DNA of 64,000 nucleotides. Source: Candidatus Vallotiella hemipterorum. GTDB lineage: Bacteria; Pseudomonadota; Gammaproteobacteria; Burkholderiales; Burkholderiaceae. The notes below the pieces were generated by a model, which ran no database searches, was not told the DNA's origin, and saw only the letters and a list, made by a program, of their open reading frames with translations. The position numbers were made by a program, and so were the translations under genes. The stretch is from positions 930,001 to 994,000 of the forward strand of contig NZ_OU343031.1 in NCBI RefSeq assembly GCF_910593725.1, written 5' to 3'. Position 1 is the first letter of the stretch; the number at the start of each line of letters is the position of its first letter. Positions 22,518-32,959 of this stretch are shown here, piece after piece.

Positions 22518-24408
22518 ACTTTCACTCTTAAATATGATTTAAGACTAAAATACTAACGATTTTAAGGAGACAAAAATGTAAAATTTAAGCGTTTTACTAC
22601 CTTATATTAGTGCTAACAAGGGCACCTGCTATTTTTTTCGACTACCAAGATTTTTCTGCAATATAAAAGACTAAGCCCTAAGTAGACAAATTATTCGAGT
22701 GGCGTATCTGAACTATAGTGGGCTATAGAGCCGCTCCTCTTTTGTAAGGGGATATTAAACTCTAGCTATACCTCTTATTATGCAGAGAGTTTTACTTACT
22801 ATTACGATAGTACATAAAAGTTTTATAACCGTAGCAGATGCGTATTTATTTTTGACTGGCGTACAATAGCTTCCTTATCCAATTAAATTGATGTCATACT
22901 AAACTCGGCTGTGCATAATTACTTTTCGCATAAATAGGGATAGTTAAAGAAATTATTCTTTAATACCTGATACTACAGATAGTATTTTAATAGACTTGCA
23001 TGATTAGCGCATCCTCAGTTAATTTATAAGAGTGTAGTTCATGGATGTTTTGTAGGTTACTCATCTTAAATAATGTTTGGCAAGTATTGCCAATTATATC
23101 CGAAAAAGCTTATATGTAGAGGTCACTGGTGCCACCGCACAAAAAATAATTTTTTAGAGATTAAGACCTTCATATATGCGTATGTAGATACGCTTTAGCT
23201 TAGTAACAACGCTTATAGATATATGCATATATTAGTTAGTATGTTTATAAATTTTATTATTTTAAGTGATCCCGTATTTATTCTTGTAGAAAAGAAATTA
23301 ATCCCATATCAGTCAAATCTAATTGCAGCGGTGTAAGTGAGATGTTGCTAGCTTCTACCATATGAAATCTGTACCTTCGATTACATTAAGTACAGGCTAA
23401 GCCTCTCTATTAGATTAGAGAGGCTTATATCTACCACCGTGATATAGATTACTTTTAGGAGGGGAATCACCGGCTGTGATATCTATCTCTTACTCAGTTA
23501 TGTATACACCTAGGTGCCTATTGCGGAAGATGGCCGATTAGAGCCATTCTTATTTAGTAATAGTGCGGACAGAGAGTGGCGCTTATAACTAAACCGTATA
23601 ATATCAGCAGCTGAGCAACAGTCGTATCTAGATGCCCCCACTGCAATCTTTGTTAACTAGTAAGCATGCGATCAATAAATACCGGAAAAAATCCATCAGA
23701 AGCCGCTGAAACAGTTCCAGTATAAAGCATATATCTGTCCATATTCAGGCTATTGTTCATGCACGATATTACTATATCCGGCCTATTGTTAAGCTGGTAG
23801 GTAAAAGCTACGTGTATGAAATCAGCAGGCGTATTACTTACATAGTAAAAACCGTTTTCATCGGTGAAGACTAAGATGTATTGCTATAATATTAGCAAGT
23901 TTGCTTTATATTACTACAGTTTATATTAGAGTTACTACTACCACTTTGTCTAATGGCGCGAGCGCGCGATAAAACATAGTAAGCCTAAAAAGCTAGATAA
24001 ATATTATACTTATTAATAGTAGCTATATAAGATAATTGTAACTAAGGATATCTTAATAAGAGATATAAATTAAGCGTAGCTTGAAGTATCAAAAATGTAA
24101 AAAATTACCTTAGTACCTAAAATAGTAAATAAAAAGCGTAGAGCATGGAAAATATACCACAAATAGCACGCGCTATAGACTTTTAAATCTTTTTATTGCG
24201 TAACGCCATCAGTATAAGCGACTGTGCTGGAATAGATATCTGGCTAGAGATCGTGTGTCTATTACTATAGTAGTAGTACCATATAACATAGTTGAACTTT
24301 TACCTTAAGCCGAGATATCGCCTGTTCTAAACACTAGCTGGCCAGTAGTTACTTGTATATAAAGTTACATATTTTCCTAAAATGTTTAGCTTAATTTATA
24401 AAACGTAT
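22518..24408. other. Gene-free spacer (1.9 kb) between recR and nlpD
   Basis: No credible gene. The region probably held genes such as pcm and surE that precede nlpD in relatives; nothing readable remains. It contains a 12-bp hairpin at 23398-23427. Confidence 0.5.
23398..23427. repeat. 12-bp inverted repeat in spacer
   Basis: Arms taagcctctcta (23398-23409) and its complement tagagaggctta (23416-23427) enclose a 6-base loop. No T-run follows on either strand. Confidence 0.45.
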
Positions 24409-25017
24409 TTAGACTAAGCGCCGGTCTAGTATTGCTCGGGCAATTGTACCAGCATCTACATATTCGAGCTCACTGCCCACAGGGACACCACGAGCGAGCC
24501 GCGTAACGGTCAAGCCTTGGGCCTTAAGAATTTGGCCTAGATAATGCGCAGTTGCCTCACCCTCATTCGTAAAGTTTGTGGCTAGAACGACTTCACTAAC
24601 AATACCATCAGTAGCTCGGTGTATTAACCGATTGAAATAAATCTCACACGGCCCAATACCGTTAAGAGGACTTAAGCGCCCCATCAGTATGAAATATAGC
24701 CCGCAATAAGCAAGTGTTTGCTCAAGCATAATTTGGTCAGTCGGCATTTCAACTACGCATAGCAGTTTTGAATCACGCTGCTTGTCGCTGCATAACTCGC
24801 ATATGCTATGTTCAGTGAACGTATTACACTGCTCGCAATGTTTAAGTACCTGTATAGCGTGTAGTACAGACTGGCCGAGTCTCTGTGCCCCTTCTTTATC
24901 ATTCTGCATTAAGTGATAAGCAATCCGCTGTGCGGACTTTGGCCCAATACCAGGCAATGTACGCAGCGCATCGATCATCGTTGCTAGCACGGACAGTGGT
25001 TTCCTCTTCATATGCAT
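24409..25017 (-). CDS. recR: Recombination mediator RecR
   Basis: RecR works with RecO (and RecF) to load RecA on gapped DNA. The 202-residue product has the helix-hairpin-helix start ([20 protein letters not shown]), a four-Cys zinc finger ([17 protein letters not shown]), a Toprim domain ([17 protein letters not shown]) and the C-terminal Walker-like part ([18 protein letters not shown]). The start may be the ATG at 25017 or at 25011 (MKRKPLSV). It is last in the dnaX-ybaB-recR operon, with a 65-base gap to ybaB. Confidence 0.95.
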   Translation of the reverse strand: MHMKRKPLSVLATMIDALRTLPGIGPKSAQRIAYHLMQNDKEGAQRLGQSVLHAIQVLKHCEQCNTFTEHSICELCSDKQRDSKLLCVVEMPTDQIMLEQTLAYCGLYFILMGRLSPLNGIGPCEIYFNRLIHRATDGIVSEVVLATNFTNEGEATAHYLGQILKAQGLTVTRLARGVPVGSELEYVDAGTIARAILDRRLV

Positions 25018-25082
25018 CGCGTCCTAATACAGGCTAGCAATCTGAATGAGACATATTTGCTCATAGAGATGGCCCCCAAAAA

Positions 25083-25409
25083 TTAAAATGGAGGTTTAAA
25101 ACCCGGTGGTAGAGGAAACTCTGCGCTTACACTAGACATTTTTTCTTGAGCTATTGCCTCTGCTTTTCGAACTCCATCATTAAATGCGGCAGCGACTAGA
25201 TCTTCGAGCATTTCTTTATCATCAGCTAATAAGCTTGGGTCGATTGAGACACGTCTAACTTCGTTTTTGCAAGCCATCGTTATCTTTACTAAGCCCGCAC
25301 CAGATTGGCCCTCGATTTCGATATGCGCGAGCTGTTCCTGCATTTTCTTCATGTTCTCTTGCATTTGCTGCGCTTGCTTCATCCAACTAACAAGTTGGCC
25401 TTTCATCAT
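25083..25409 (-). CDS. ybaB: Nucleoid-associated protein YbaB/EbfC
   Basis: Small dimeric DNA-binding protein. The 108-residue product has an N-terminal helix rich in Gln/Met/Lys ([20 protein letters not shown]), the core [21 protein letters not shown] and the [16 protein letters not shown] helix, ending LPPGFKPPF. It lies between dnaX and recR, the conserved order in most proteobacteria. Confidence 0.95.
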   Translation of the reverse strand: MMKGQLVSWMKQAQQMQENMKKMQEQLAHIEIEGQSGAGLVKITMACKNEVRRVSIDPSLLADDKEMLEDLVAAAFNDGVRKAEAIAQEKMSSVSAEFPLPPGFKPPF

Positions 25410-25470
25410 AATAGAAATCCCTCAAATAGCTAAAAATGCTTTATTAGTCGATGATCTATACAATTAATAC

Positions 25471-27699
25471 TCAATAATGCCCCATAAGCGGGCGAATTGA
25501 GCCTAATACGATTGTTGCACTAAACTCGCGGATTAGCGTTTGAACAAACGGGTCCGAATTAATTTCTTGCTCAGCTTTCAGCTGTTGCTGCGCTCGAAGC
25601 TTGTCTTCTACTGCTGCGGCTGTTTGGCGTGTAGGACCCACTGACACAGCCACGTGGACTGGCCTACCTAACACGAGCTTAATCGCAGCCTTCAACTTCT
25701 TAACGTGCACTACGTCCGCATACTGCGGAATCGACACGTTTAATATGAGTTCGTTATGGTTACAGGCTACAAGCTCACTGTGTAACGCTAGCTGGCACGC
25801 AATTCCACGGAGCGGCAGCGATATCGCTAATGTCGGCCAATCACCGTCATAGCCAAGAGCACTAAGGGCATTAAGAGACATAGCTGGCACCGCAGGCTGT
25901 GAGATGGCCCATGCGTCGTGTGCGGAATTATCTGCCATCGTAGCAAAATTAGGTTCATCAATATCAAGGGTGCGGTTATAAGCGGTCAGGGTGGCGGACT
26001 TATGGTTGGGCAGCGCATTATCCTGGGGCAATACCTCTGCTGATCTAGGGGGCATATTCTGCGCGCTCATTCTTATTTGCACCTTAAATGGTGCATTCTC
26101 CAATGGAGCGGCCGGTGAACGAATGCAACTACTTGCAATGCCGATTACTGGGCCATGAAGTGTACTAAGTGCCGCACTGGCGGAACTATTAGCGTCTGGA
26201 CATGAAGAAGCTGTTTCCGGGGATAATAGGGATAAAACACCCCTATTACATTCAAATTTGCTTGTAGAAGACTCGATAGCATCCGTTAGCGCATCAGCCG
26301 TGTTAGTCATGTGTATACTATCTAGCTGTGAACAGACTATACCTATGCGACTAGAATTAGTGCTAGTGACGCCTGTCCCTGTTGTCTTCATACATTCCGC
26401 CTTTATACTGAGTTTTTCTATCTGTACTACCGTATTTATATCAGATTTACTCCGTACAACCTCAGGTTTAGGTACGCCAGGCCAATATACAGCTGACGCT
26501 ATTTGCTCGGTTTCTGCTGAGCATACACCACTAGTTATTAAGTCGTCAGTCCCTATAGGAGGAAAACTAGAGGTAGGCTGTATATCGTTTTCTGAGGTTG
26601 ACTCGCATACTGCATTTATAGTATCGAATACAAGCATGCGCAGCAACGCCATTGTGAAACCGGCATACTCGTCTGGGGCTAACCCTAGCTCAGCACGGCC
26701 AATCGTTGAGATCTGGTAATATAACTGTACGGCTTCCGGTGCCAACTGCGTTGCAAAATGCCGAATGTCCTCTGCCTCAGGCCATTCGTCTAGAACTGAA
26801 TTAGGCACTACCTGCGCCCATGCAATACGATGTAGCAGTCCGGATAGATCTTGTAACGCAGTCGAGAACGATAGGCTGCGTGCTGCGATCTCATCAGCTA
26901 CTGAAAGTACCCTAGCACCATCACGCATAGTAATCGCATTTAATAATTGCGCTAGATAACTATGATCTAATGCGCCAAGCATACTGCGAACAGACTGCTC
27001 TGTGACTGTGCCGGCCGCATATCCAATCGCCTGATCAGTTAACGAAAGTGCATCGCGCATACTACCGTCAGCAGCGCGCGATAATAAGCGTAATGCTTGC
27101 TCCTCGAAACTAATACCTTCATAAGCTAGTATACGTTTTAGGTGCGATACGATATGGCCTGTTGGCATTCGTTTAAGATTAAACTGTAAGCAGCGCGATA
27201 GTACCGTAGCTGGAATTTTTTTTGGGTCTGTCGTTGCAAGAATAAACTTCACATGAGGCGGCGGCTCTTCAAGCATCTTAAGCATTGAGTTAAAGGCATG
27301 TTGAGTTAACATATGTGCCTCATCAATCATATAAACCTTGAAACGCGCATTAACGGGCGCATATACAGCGCGTTCGAGTAATGCTGCCATCTCGTCAATG
27401 CCTCGGTTGCTGGCTGCGTCCATTTCAATGTAATCAACAAAGCGCCCCCCTTCAATTTCGAGGCATGTTGTACACATACCGCACGGAAGAGCGGTGATTC
27501 CAGTTTTGCAATTCAACGCTTTTGCTAAGATGCGCGACAGCGTTGTTTTCCCGACACCACGGGTGCCAGTAAATAAATAGGCATGATGCAACCGCTGCGC
27601 TTGTAGAATATGAGTGAGAGCGCGCACTACATGCTCTTGGCCGACTAACGATTTAAAATCTTTGGGCCGCCACTTGCGCGCAAGAACTTGATAGGTCAT
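25471..27699 (-). CDS. dnaX: DNA polymerase III subunits tau/gamma
   Basis: DnaX is the clamp-loader ATPase. N-terminal AAA+ domain: Walker A GTRGVGKT (45-52), zinc ligands Cys64, Cys73, Cys76, Cys79, Walker B DEAH (126-129), sensor-1 region ATTDPKKIPATVLSRC. A clamp-loader lid and collar domain follow to about residue 370. Residues about 370-590 are Ser/Thr-rich and low in conservation, then a C-terminal tau domain. The 742-residue length is near that of Burkholderia. A run of eight A sits in the DPKKIP codons, too early for the gamma-making frameshift known in E. coli. Confidence 0.96.
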   Translation of the reverse strand: MTYQVLARKWRPKDFKSLVGQEHVVRALTHILQAQRLHHAYLFTGTRGVGKTTLSRILAKALNCKTGITALPCGMCTTCLEIEGGRFVDYIEMDAASNRGIDEMAALLERAVYAPVNARFKVYMIDEAHMLTQHAFNSMLKMLEEPPPHVKFILATTDPKKIPATVLSRCLQFNLKRMPTGHIVSHLKRILAYEGISFEEQALRLLSRAADGSMRDALSLTDQAIGYAAGTVTEQSVRSMLGALDHSYLAQLLNAITMRDGARVLSVADEIAARSLSFSTALQDLSGLLHRIAWAQVVPNSVLDEWPEAEDIRHFATQLAPEAVQLYYQISTIGRAELGLAPDEYAGFTMALLRMLVFDTINAVCESTSENDIQPTSSFPPIGTDDLITSGVCSAETEQIASAVYWPGVPKPEVVRSKSDINTVVQIEKLSIKAECMKTTGTGVTSTNSSRIGIVCSQLDSIHMTNTADALTDAIESSTSKFECNRGVLSLLSPETASSCPDANSSASAALSTLHGPVIGIASSCIRSPAAPLENAPFKVQIRMSAQNMPPRSAEVLPQDNALPNHKSATLTAYNRTLDIDEPNFATMADNSAHDAWAISQPAVPAMSLNALSALGYDGDWPTLAISLPLRGIACQLALHSELVACNHNELILNVSIPQYADVVHVKKLKAAIKLVLGRPVHVAVSVGPTRQTAAAVEDKLRAQQQLKAEQEINSDPFVQTLIREFSATIVLGSIRPLMGHY

Positions 27700-27896
27700 T
27701 ACGGAATTATATCAGCAACAACCTAAGGTAGCACTCACGTAATTAGCTATCCAAAGCTTGGGATTCGAGTATACCGGAGTGCAGTAAAGAATAAATATCT
27801 TGTAAGAGGCTTGGGACATAACGTATAAGCATGTTACACCAAGGTGCCCCCGGGGGAGGGGATTAAATACTAGATCACACTTCTTCGGAAGAAGAT

Positions 27897-27991
27897 GACG
27901 AGCCCAACCCTCGGCACTAGCGGGAAAAGCTGTGGCTGCTTCGTTCCCGACCTGACCAGGTTAACCTTGCCGCTATGCGAGGAGGCCCGTC
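27897..27991 (-). ncRNA. ffs: Signal recognition particle RNA (4.5S)
   Basis: The minus strand carries the SRP core GGTCAGGTCGGGAACGAAGC, the helix 8 asymmetric and symmetric loops that bind Ffh. The GGAA tetraloop is closed by CG/CG pairs where E. coli has CC/GG, a compensated change that argues for function. The ends, GACGGGCC and GGGCTCGTC, pair to close the rod. A possible -10 box TAAAAT lies at 27999-28004, seven bases ahead. A short hairpin follows at 27880-27894. Position upstream of dnaX is conserved in Burkholderia. Confidence 0.93.
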
Positions 27992-28225
27992 AAAAAGTAT
28001 TTTAGCACTAGATTACGTCGCGACGCTAGTGCGTACGACAGAGAATAAATTACGTTAAGATTACATCTTCAGGATATGCGAACGATCAGGGGTGGCGTTT
28101 CTCGCCCTTGCGTTTTGCGACGACCTCCGCTCGACGATATGCTGCTGTCGGGCGGGTTTTCAGAGATCGGGTATATCAGGCATAACGAGGCTGTATCCCC
28201 TGGATACTTTAAAGGTAAGGCGATA

Positions 28226-28552
28226 ATGAGCAAACAAATTAAGTACATTACTGATACTTCTTTTGAGCGGGATGTGCTGAAAGCGGATAAACCTGTCCTA
28301 CTTGACTTTTGGGCGGAATGGTGTAGCCCGTGCAAAGTGATTGCGCCTTTATTAGACGAAATAGCGCATGAATATAGCGACCGCCTACAGGTTGGGAAAA
28401 TAGACGTTGATCAGAATCCAGCTACACCGGCCAAATTTAGCGTGCGAGGAATTCCAACGCTGATTCTATTTAAGAACGGCGTGGTGGCCCAAACCAAGGT
28501 TGGCGCATTATCTAAGGCACAAATTACAGCGCTGATTGATAGCCATATTTGA
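28226..28552 (+). CDS. trxA: Thioredoxin with WCSPC active site
   Basis: Cytosolic disulfide reductase of the thioredoxin fold. The 108-residue product has [20 protein letters not shown] with Cys33 and Cys36, cis-Pro loop [11 protein letters not shown] and VGALSKAQI. The standard motif is WCGPC; here residue 34 is Ser (codon agc). The frame is open upstream to 28076, but the ATG at 28226 matches thioredoxin's usual N-terminus. It precedes rho, as in Burkholderia. An inverted repeat 26 bases after the stop codon may end its transcript. Confidence 0.95.
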   Translation: MSKQIKYITDTSFERDVLKADKPVLLDFWAEWCSPCKVIAPLLDEIAHEYSDRLQVGKIDVDQNPATPAKFSVRGIPTLILFKNGVVAQTKVGALSKAQITALIDSHI

Positions 28553-28578
28553 GCCATCGGCGATGTTTAAACCTGACA

Positions 28579-28606
28579 GCGCTTGTTGTAAAAATTCAAC
28601 AAGCGC
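28579..28606 (+). terminator. Possible terminator hairpin between trxA and rho
   Basis: Arms gcgcttgttg (28579-28588) and caacaagcgc (28597-28606) form a perfect 10-bp stem with an 8-base loop. No T-run follows, so termination is inferred from position only. Confidence 0.5.
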
Positions 28607-28726
28607 CCTACTGCAATTATGCTAGTATCATAAAGCGAATACGTTTCAAATCTTATAACAATTAAGCCCGTCGTCCGACGGACTCCCCTTTTGTCGCTTT
28701 TTCTCTTTCCTTAGCGGGATTCCTGT

Positions 28727-29989
28727 ATGTATTTGTCTGAGCTCAAGTCGCAACACGTATCCGCTTTGATCGAAATGGCTAATGGTCTAGAAATCGAAAA
28801 CGCGAATCGCCTGCGCAAACAGGAGTTAATGTTCGCAATTCTAAAGAAACGCGCCAAGACCGGTGAAACAATTTTCGGCGACGGAACGCTGGAAGTACTG
28901 CCCGATGGTTTTGGGTTTTTACGCTCGCCCGAGACATCATATCTAGCAAGTACCGACGATATTTATATTAGCCCGTCGCAAATTCGCCGTTTCAACTTAC
29001 ATACTGGCGACACAATTGAGGGCGAAGTGCGCACGCCAAAAGACGGAGAGCGATATTTCGCACTTGTCAAAGTTGACAAAGTTAACGGACATCCGCCAGA
29101 GGCGTCAAAGCATAAAATTATGTTCGAAAACCTCACGCCATTACATCCAAATAAGCCCCTATCGCTCGAGCGAGACATGCGCGGCGAGGAAAACGTTACT
29201 GGCCGCATCATCGATATGATCGCGCCGATTGGAAAAGGCCAACGCGGACTCTTAGTTGCGTCGCCGAAATCAGGCAAGACCGTCATGCTGCAGCACATCG
29301 CACATGCAATTAAGTCAAACCATCCACAGGTTATATTATTTGTACTACTAATTGATGAGCGCCCGGAAGAGGTTACTGAGATGCAACGTTCGGTAGCTGG
29401 CGAGGTGATTGCATCTACATTTGATGAACCGGCAGCTCGTCACGTTCAGGTAGCTGAAATGGTAATCGAGAAAGCAAAGCGGCTCATCGAGATGAAGCAC
29501 GATGTAGTAATCCTATTAGATTCTATCACTCGCCTTGCTCGTGCTTATAATACTGTTGTCCCAGCCTCAGGAAAAGTTCTGACTGGAGGTGTAGATGCCA
29601 ACGCACTGCAACGCCCCAAGCGCTTTTTCGGTGCAGCTCGGAACGTCGAGGAAGGTGGTTCGCTCACGATTATCGGTACCGCGCTTATAGAAACAGGCAG
29701 TAGGATGGATGATGTAATTTATGAGGAGTTTAAAGGCACAGGTAACATGGAAGTGCATTTAGAGCGGCGCCTTGGGGAAAAGCGAGTTTATCCATCGATT
29801 AATTTAAACAAATCAGGTACACGTCGAGAAGAATTACTTATCAAGCCAGAAATTTTACAAAAAATTTGGGTGCTGCGTAAATTTATTCATGATATGGATG
29901 AAATCCAAGCCATGGAATTCTTACTCGATAAACTAAAACAGACTAAGAATAACTCGGAGTTTTTTGACATGATGCGTCGTGGCGGATAA
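28727..29989 (+). CDS. rho: Transcription termination factor Rho
   Basis: Hexameric RNA helicase that ends transcription. N-terminal Rho domain ([20 protein letters not shown]), RNA-binding cold-shock-like domain ([28 protein letters not shown]), Walker A ASPKSGKT (178-185), Walker [16 protein letters not shown] and the Q/R-loop region [14 protein letters not shown]. Length 420 is normal with no insert. Codon use favours ATT/ATC for Ile: none of the first 15 Ile codons is ATA. Confidence 0.97.
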   Translation: MYLSELKSQHVSALIEMANGLEIENANRLRKQELMFAILKKRAKTGETIFGDGTLEVLPDGFGFLRSPETSYLASTDDIYISPSQIRRFNLHTGDTIEGEVRTPKDGERYFALVKVDKVNGHPPEASKHKIMFENLTPLHPNKPLSLERDMRGEENVTGRIIDMIAPIGKGQRGLLVASPKSGKTVMLQHIAHAIKSNHPQVILFVLLIDERPEEVTEMQRSVAGEVIASTFDEPAARHVQVAEMVIEKAKRLIEMKHDVVILLDSITRLARAYNTVVPASGKVLTGGVDANALQRPKRFFGAARNVEEGGSLTIIGTALIETGSRMDDVIYEEFKGTGNMEVHLERRLGEKRVYPSINLNKSGTRREELLIKPEILQKIWVLRKFIHDMDEIQAMEFLLDKLKQTKNNSEFFDMMRRGG

Positions 29990-30781
29990 TATCAGAATAT
30001 ATAGCATTGATTTTTAACCCTTGGCTGATACCTTAGATATAATCCTTTGTACGAGTATGCTGCTAGGTATAAGTAAGCGGCACATAAATTGATGTGGGGG
30101 GTATATTCCGTTGCCCTTCACCAAGGATATAAGACTCATGACTAAGCTATAGTAACAAAGGTTACGAACTATAAGGAAACTTACCTCCGACCATGTCCCC
30201 CCTTATATTTTTAAATACTTTTACTAGAGTTTTGGTAAAAGTAGTGTACTCGCAACGCTATTAAAGAAAAATATGTTTAAGGCACTTGCTACACTTTAGA
30301 CTGTGCACTCGAATGGCCCGGATAAATAGTGTTTCACAGATATAAAATGAATTACATAAAATTTAGATTAGATAATACTAGAGCCCCCGAAATTTTGAAG
30401 CATTTACCGGTCAGCTAAATTATCACACGCTAGTGGATAGTACTTAATTAAACGACTTATTTAGAATATATGTGATTTCTTACTGTCTACTTGTACTAGG
30501 TTCCACCGAATTTTTATATAGGCTGAAAGCACTAATTTCTAATAATCTCTATCAGAAATTAGAAACCAATCTACCCGTATACTATAAAGATATATTCCAA
30601 ATATTTTGTTTTATTATTGATATAAAACCACGTGACTGGAAGATTTTTATAAATTCGCTAACGCACTAATTTGCGAGCATAATTCTCTTATTCTATCTTT
30701 AGAGAAGCTTCCGAAAACTGATACCGACTTATTGTCAGCATCCTAAGGCAGAGATTCTTATAACTTACATTAAAATGCATT
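29990..30781. other. Gene-free spacer between rho and rpmE2
   Basis: 792 AT-rich bases, no credible gene. Contains short G and C runs (six G at 30096-30101, six C at 30197-30202). A 65-codon frame at 30472-30669 has no ribosome-binding site and no recognisable motif, so I treat it as chance. Confidence 0.5.
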
Positions 30782-31048
30782 ATGAAAAAAAATATTCATC
30801 CTAGTACCCGCGAGGTAGTATTCCAGGATATGTCAAATGGAAAAACATTTGTTATAAGATCAACAGTTCAGACACGTGAGAAGATTGAGCTTGATGGTAA
30901 AATTTACCCTCTTGCAAAGGTTGAAGTATCTTCTGAATCTCATCCTTTCTATACGGGCGAGCAAAATAAGTTTTTAGATACAACTGGTCGAGTCGAAAGA
31001 TTCCGCAAAAAGTTTGGAAGCCGTGCTACCGCAAGAATTTCTAAGTAA
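30782..31048 (+). CDS. rpmE2: Ribosomal protein bL31, type B (zinc-free form)
   Basis: The 88-residue product begins [20 protein letters not shown] and has [20 protein letters not shown] and VERFRKKFG, all typical of L31 type B. The zinc-binding Cys residues of the type A protein are absent. The gene follows rho in Burkholderia as well. No clear ribosome-binding site is visible before the ATG. Confidence 0.95.
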   Translation: MKKNIHPSTREVVFQDMSNGKTFVIRSTVQTREKIELDGKIYPLAKVEVSSESHPFYTGEQNKFLDTTGRVERFRKKFGSRATARISK

Positions 31049-32729
31049 ACATGTCTAACTTTAGTACTTATCAATGTTAGCTATATAATATGCACCCTAC
31101 TTAATCGTAGTAATCCTCTCTAAAAAATAAAGGTGTTGCTAGCTTCGAGGTTATACGAACGATAGCACGCGGCACCTAGCGAGATTGACTACTTTAGAAG
31201 TCTACTAATAAGAAACCTTTTTCTATGAAGCTGCACTCATGTTATCTAAAGCTCTGTATACTAGGCGATCTGAGTAGTGCAATATCCACCTCTATGTAGA
31301 ATATTTACGTTAAATATAATCTACCCAGTAAAAGACAAGTTTACTAGACAAAGGCCCTAAAATTCAGTTTTAAATATTCCAGTTAGTAGTATACTGCTAT
31401 ATCTAGATACTAGTCCGCGTTATCTACGAGTATACTATTAATTATTTAAGAGTACCTCAGACTAACTAATGCTGCCAAAAAACTCTAAAAATTAGTAAAC
31501 TACAATGCCATGTAGGCTAGTCAAACAGCATGAACAAGTCTACTATGTGAGTCACTACATAGTAGTATAGTCTAAGATCGGTATTATCATATTCGTTCAA
31601 ATTCACTATTAATAATTATAGTTTTCTGTTTAACATTAATAGTTATTTTAGAGCTTATCTAATTATTATTATGACCACCTTTAGATTACTGCCTCTAAAG
31701 GCTGGCTGGAATTAATATCATCGATTAGTTTACAGTATATAGTTTTATAGTCTTATAGCTTTTTAGTTATAACTTTTTAGCAGAGCTACTCTAGCTTAAG
31801 ATTTTAACCGACGTTTTAAATCTTACTGAATAGTAATCTCATATAACTGACATCGATATATAAGACTATATCTTGCTTACTTTTAATTTCTAAAAATTAT
31901 CTTTTGCTTACCAGCAGTAGCATGCCATAAATATAAATTTTATTTATAATAAAGGTAGATATAACTATAATTTATTACCGCGTATATTGATACATTTCTG
32001 ATTGCCTATACATATCTAACACGGCGTGTTTAGGTAATGTTTAATTAGTTGTATTCGTATATTTCTATACTATACGCTTCGCGTTTAGCGAAAAGTATTT
32101 GACGCACTACTTAAGTATAGAATCCGCAATTTTAATACGCTCAGCAATGCCGCTACTAAACATACTAAATATTACTTAAAAAAATATTGTTCAGATTAGC
32201 ATAAATCCATATAGTATATAATATGGTATATACCTTAATAAATTTATAAAACTTAATTTATTTGCTGATTACTTTAGTGAGTGCTTCACATATTCTTATG
32301 TAAGTTAGGTTAACTTCTTATTTAAAATTTGTTCAATAAAAAATTAGTTTTAAATATGAGAGATATTTTATAAAAATTAAAATAGTAGAATTTTATTATT
32401 ATATTCTAGCTAAACTCTTCTACTTATATCGCAAGATTTATTAGCTTGATTAGAATTTTAGTTATGCTACAAGCTAATGCTACTATATATAGATTATGGA
32501 GAAAATTATCTTAGCTAGTAGCAATAAGATTAGTACTTCTAAAAAAGCTACTTACTACGTATTCGTCAAATTTTTTAGATTATCGTTGTTTGATAGTTAC
32601 TTAATTAATGCTGTGCTAGCACTATAGTAAATTTTTACTACTGATAACAGTATAAAAACTAAACCCGACTCAGTAAAAATACTTATAGCATTTTAGCGCA
32701 CGCAGATCATATATAATGTGAGAAAAAAT
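31049..32729. other. Gene-free spacer (1.7 kb) between rpmE2 and tRNA-Asp
   Basis: AT-rich, with no credible frame. A short imperfect hairpin with 9-bp arms lies at 31540-31565. I see no protein remnants. Confidence 0.5.
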
Positions 32730-32763
32730 AAAATAAAAGCCTATATTAGAAGGCTTTTATTTT
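32730..32763 (-). terminator. Intrinsic terminator after tRNA-Asp
   Basis: A 13-bp stem (aaaataaaagcct at 32730-32742 with aggcttttatttt at 32751-32763) and an 8-base loop, followed on the minus strand by a T-rich tract. It overlaps the last base of the tRNA-Asp CCA end, so it ends the tRNA transcript. Confidence 0.85.
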
Positions 32764-32839
32764 GGCGGAGTGGACGGGACTCGAACCCGCGACCCCCGGC
32801 GTGACAGGCCGGTATTCTAACCAACTGAACTACCACTCC
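32763..32839 (-). tRNA. tRNA-Asp (GTC)
   Basis: Full cloverleaf of 77 bases: acceptor GGAGTGG, D-loop AGTTCAGTTGGTTAGAA, anticodon loop CTGTCAC with GTC, T-arm GGGTTCGAGTCCC and encoded CCA. It is 44 bases after tRNA-Glu on the same strand. Confidence 0.97.
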
Positions 32840-32883
32840 AATTGTTGTTATGGCGTACTACATTACTAACTTTTTTATAAGTT

Positions 32884-32959
32884 TGGCGTCCCCTAGGGGA
32901 TTTGAACCCCTGTACTCACCGTGAAAGGGTGATGTCCTGGGCCTCTAGACGAAGGGGAC
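32884..32959 (-). tRNA. tRNA-Glu (TTC)
   Basis: 76 bases: acceptor GTCCCCT, anticodon loop CTTTCAC with TTC, T-arm GGGGTTCAAATCCCC, encoded CCA. It belongs to the gltX-tRNA-Ala-tRNA-Glu-tRNA-Asp group found in Burkholderia. Confidence 0.97.

Noticed and set aside
26258-26719. 153-codon frame antisense to dnaX
   Set aside because: It covers the low-complexity linker of DnaX and mirrors its Ser/Thr-rich codons; no motif.
27220-27227. Run of eight A in dnaX as a programmed frameshift site
   Set aside because: It lies near residue 160 inside the conserved ATPase domain, far too early for a gamma-type product, and encodes the conserved DPKKIP.
30472-30669. 65-codon frame between rho and rpmE2
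   Set aside because: No ribosome-binding site, AT-driven composition, no family.
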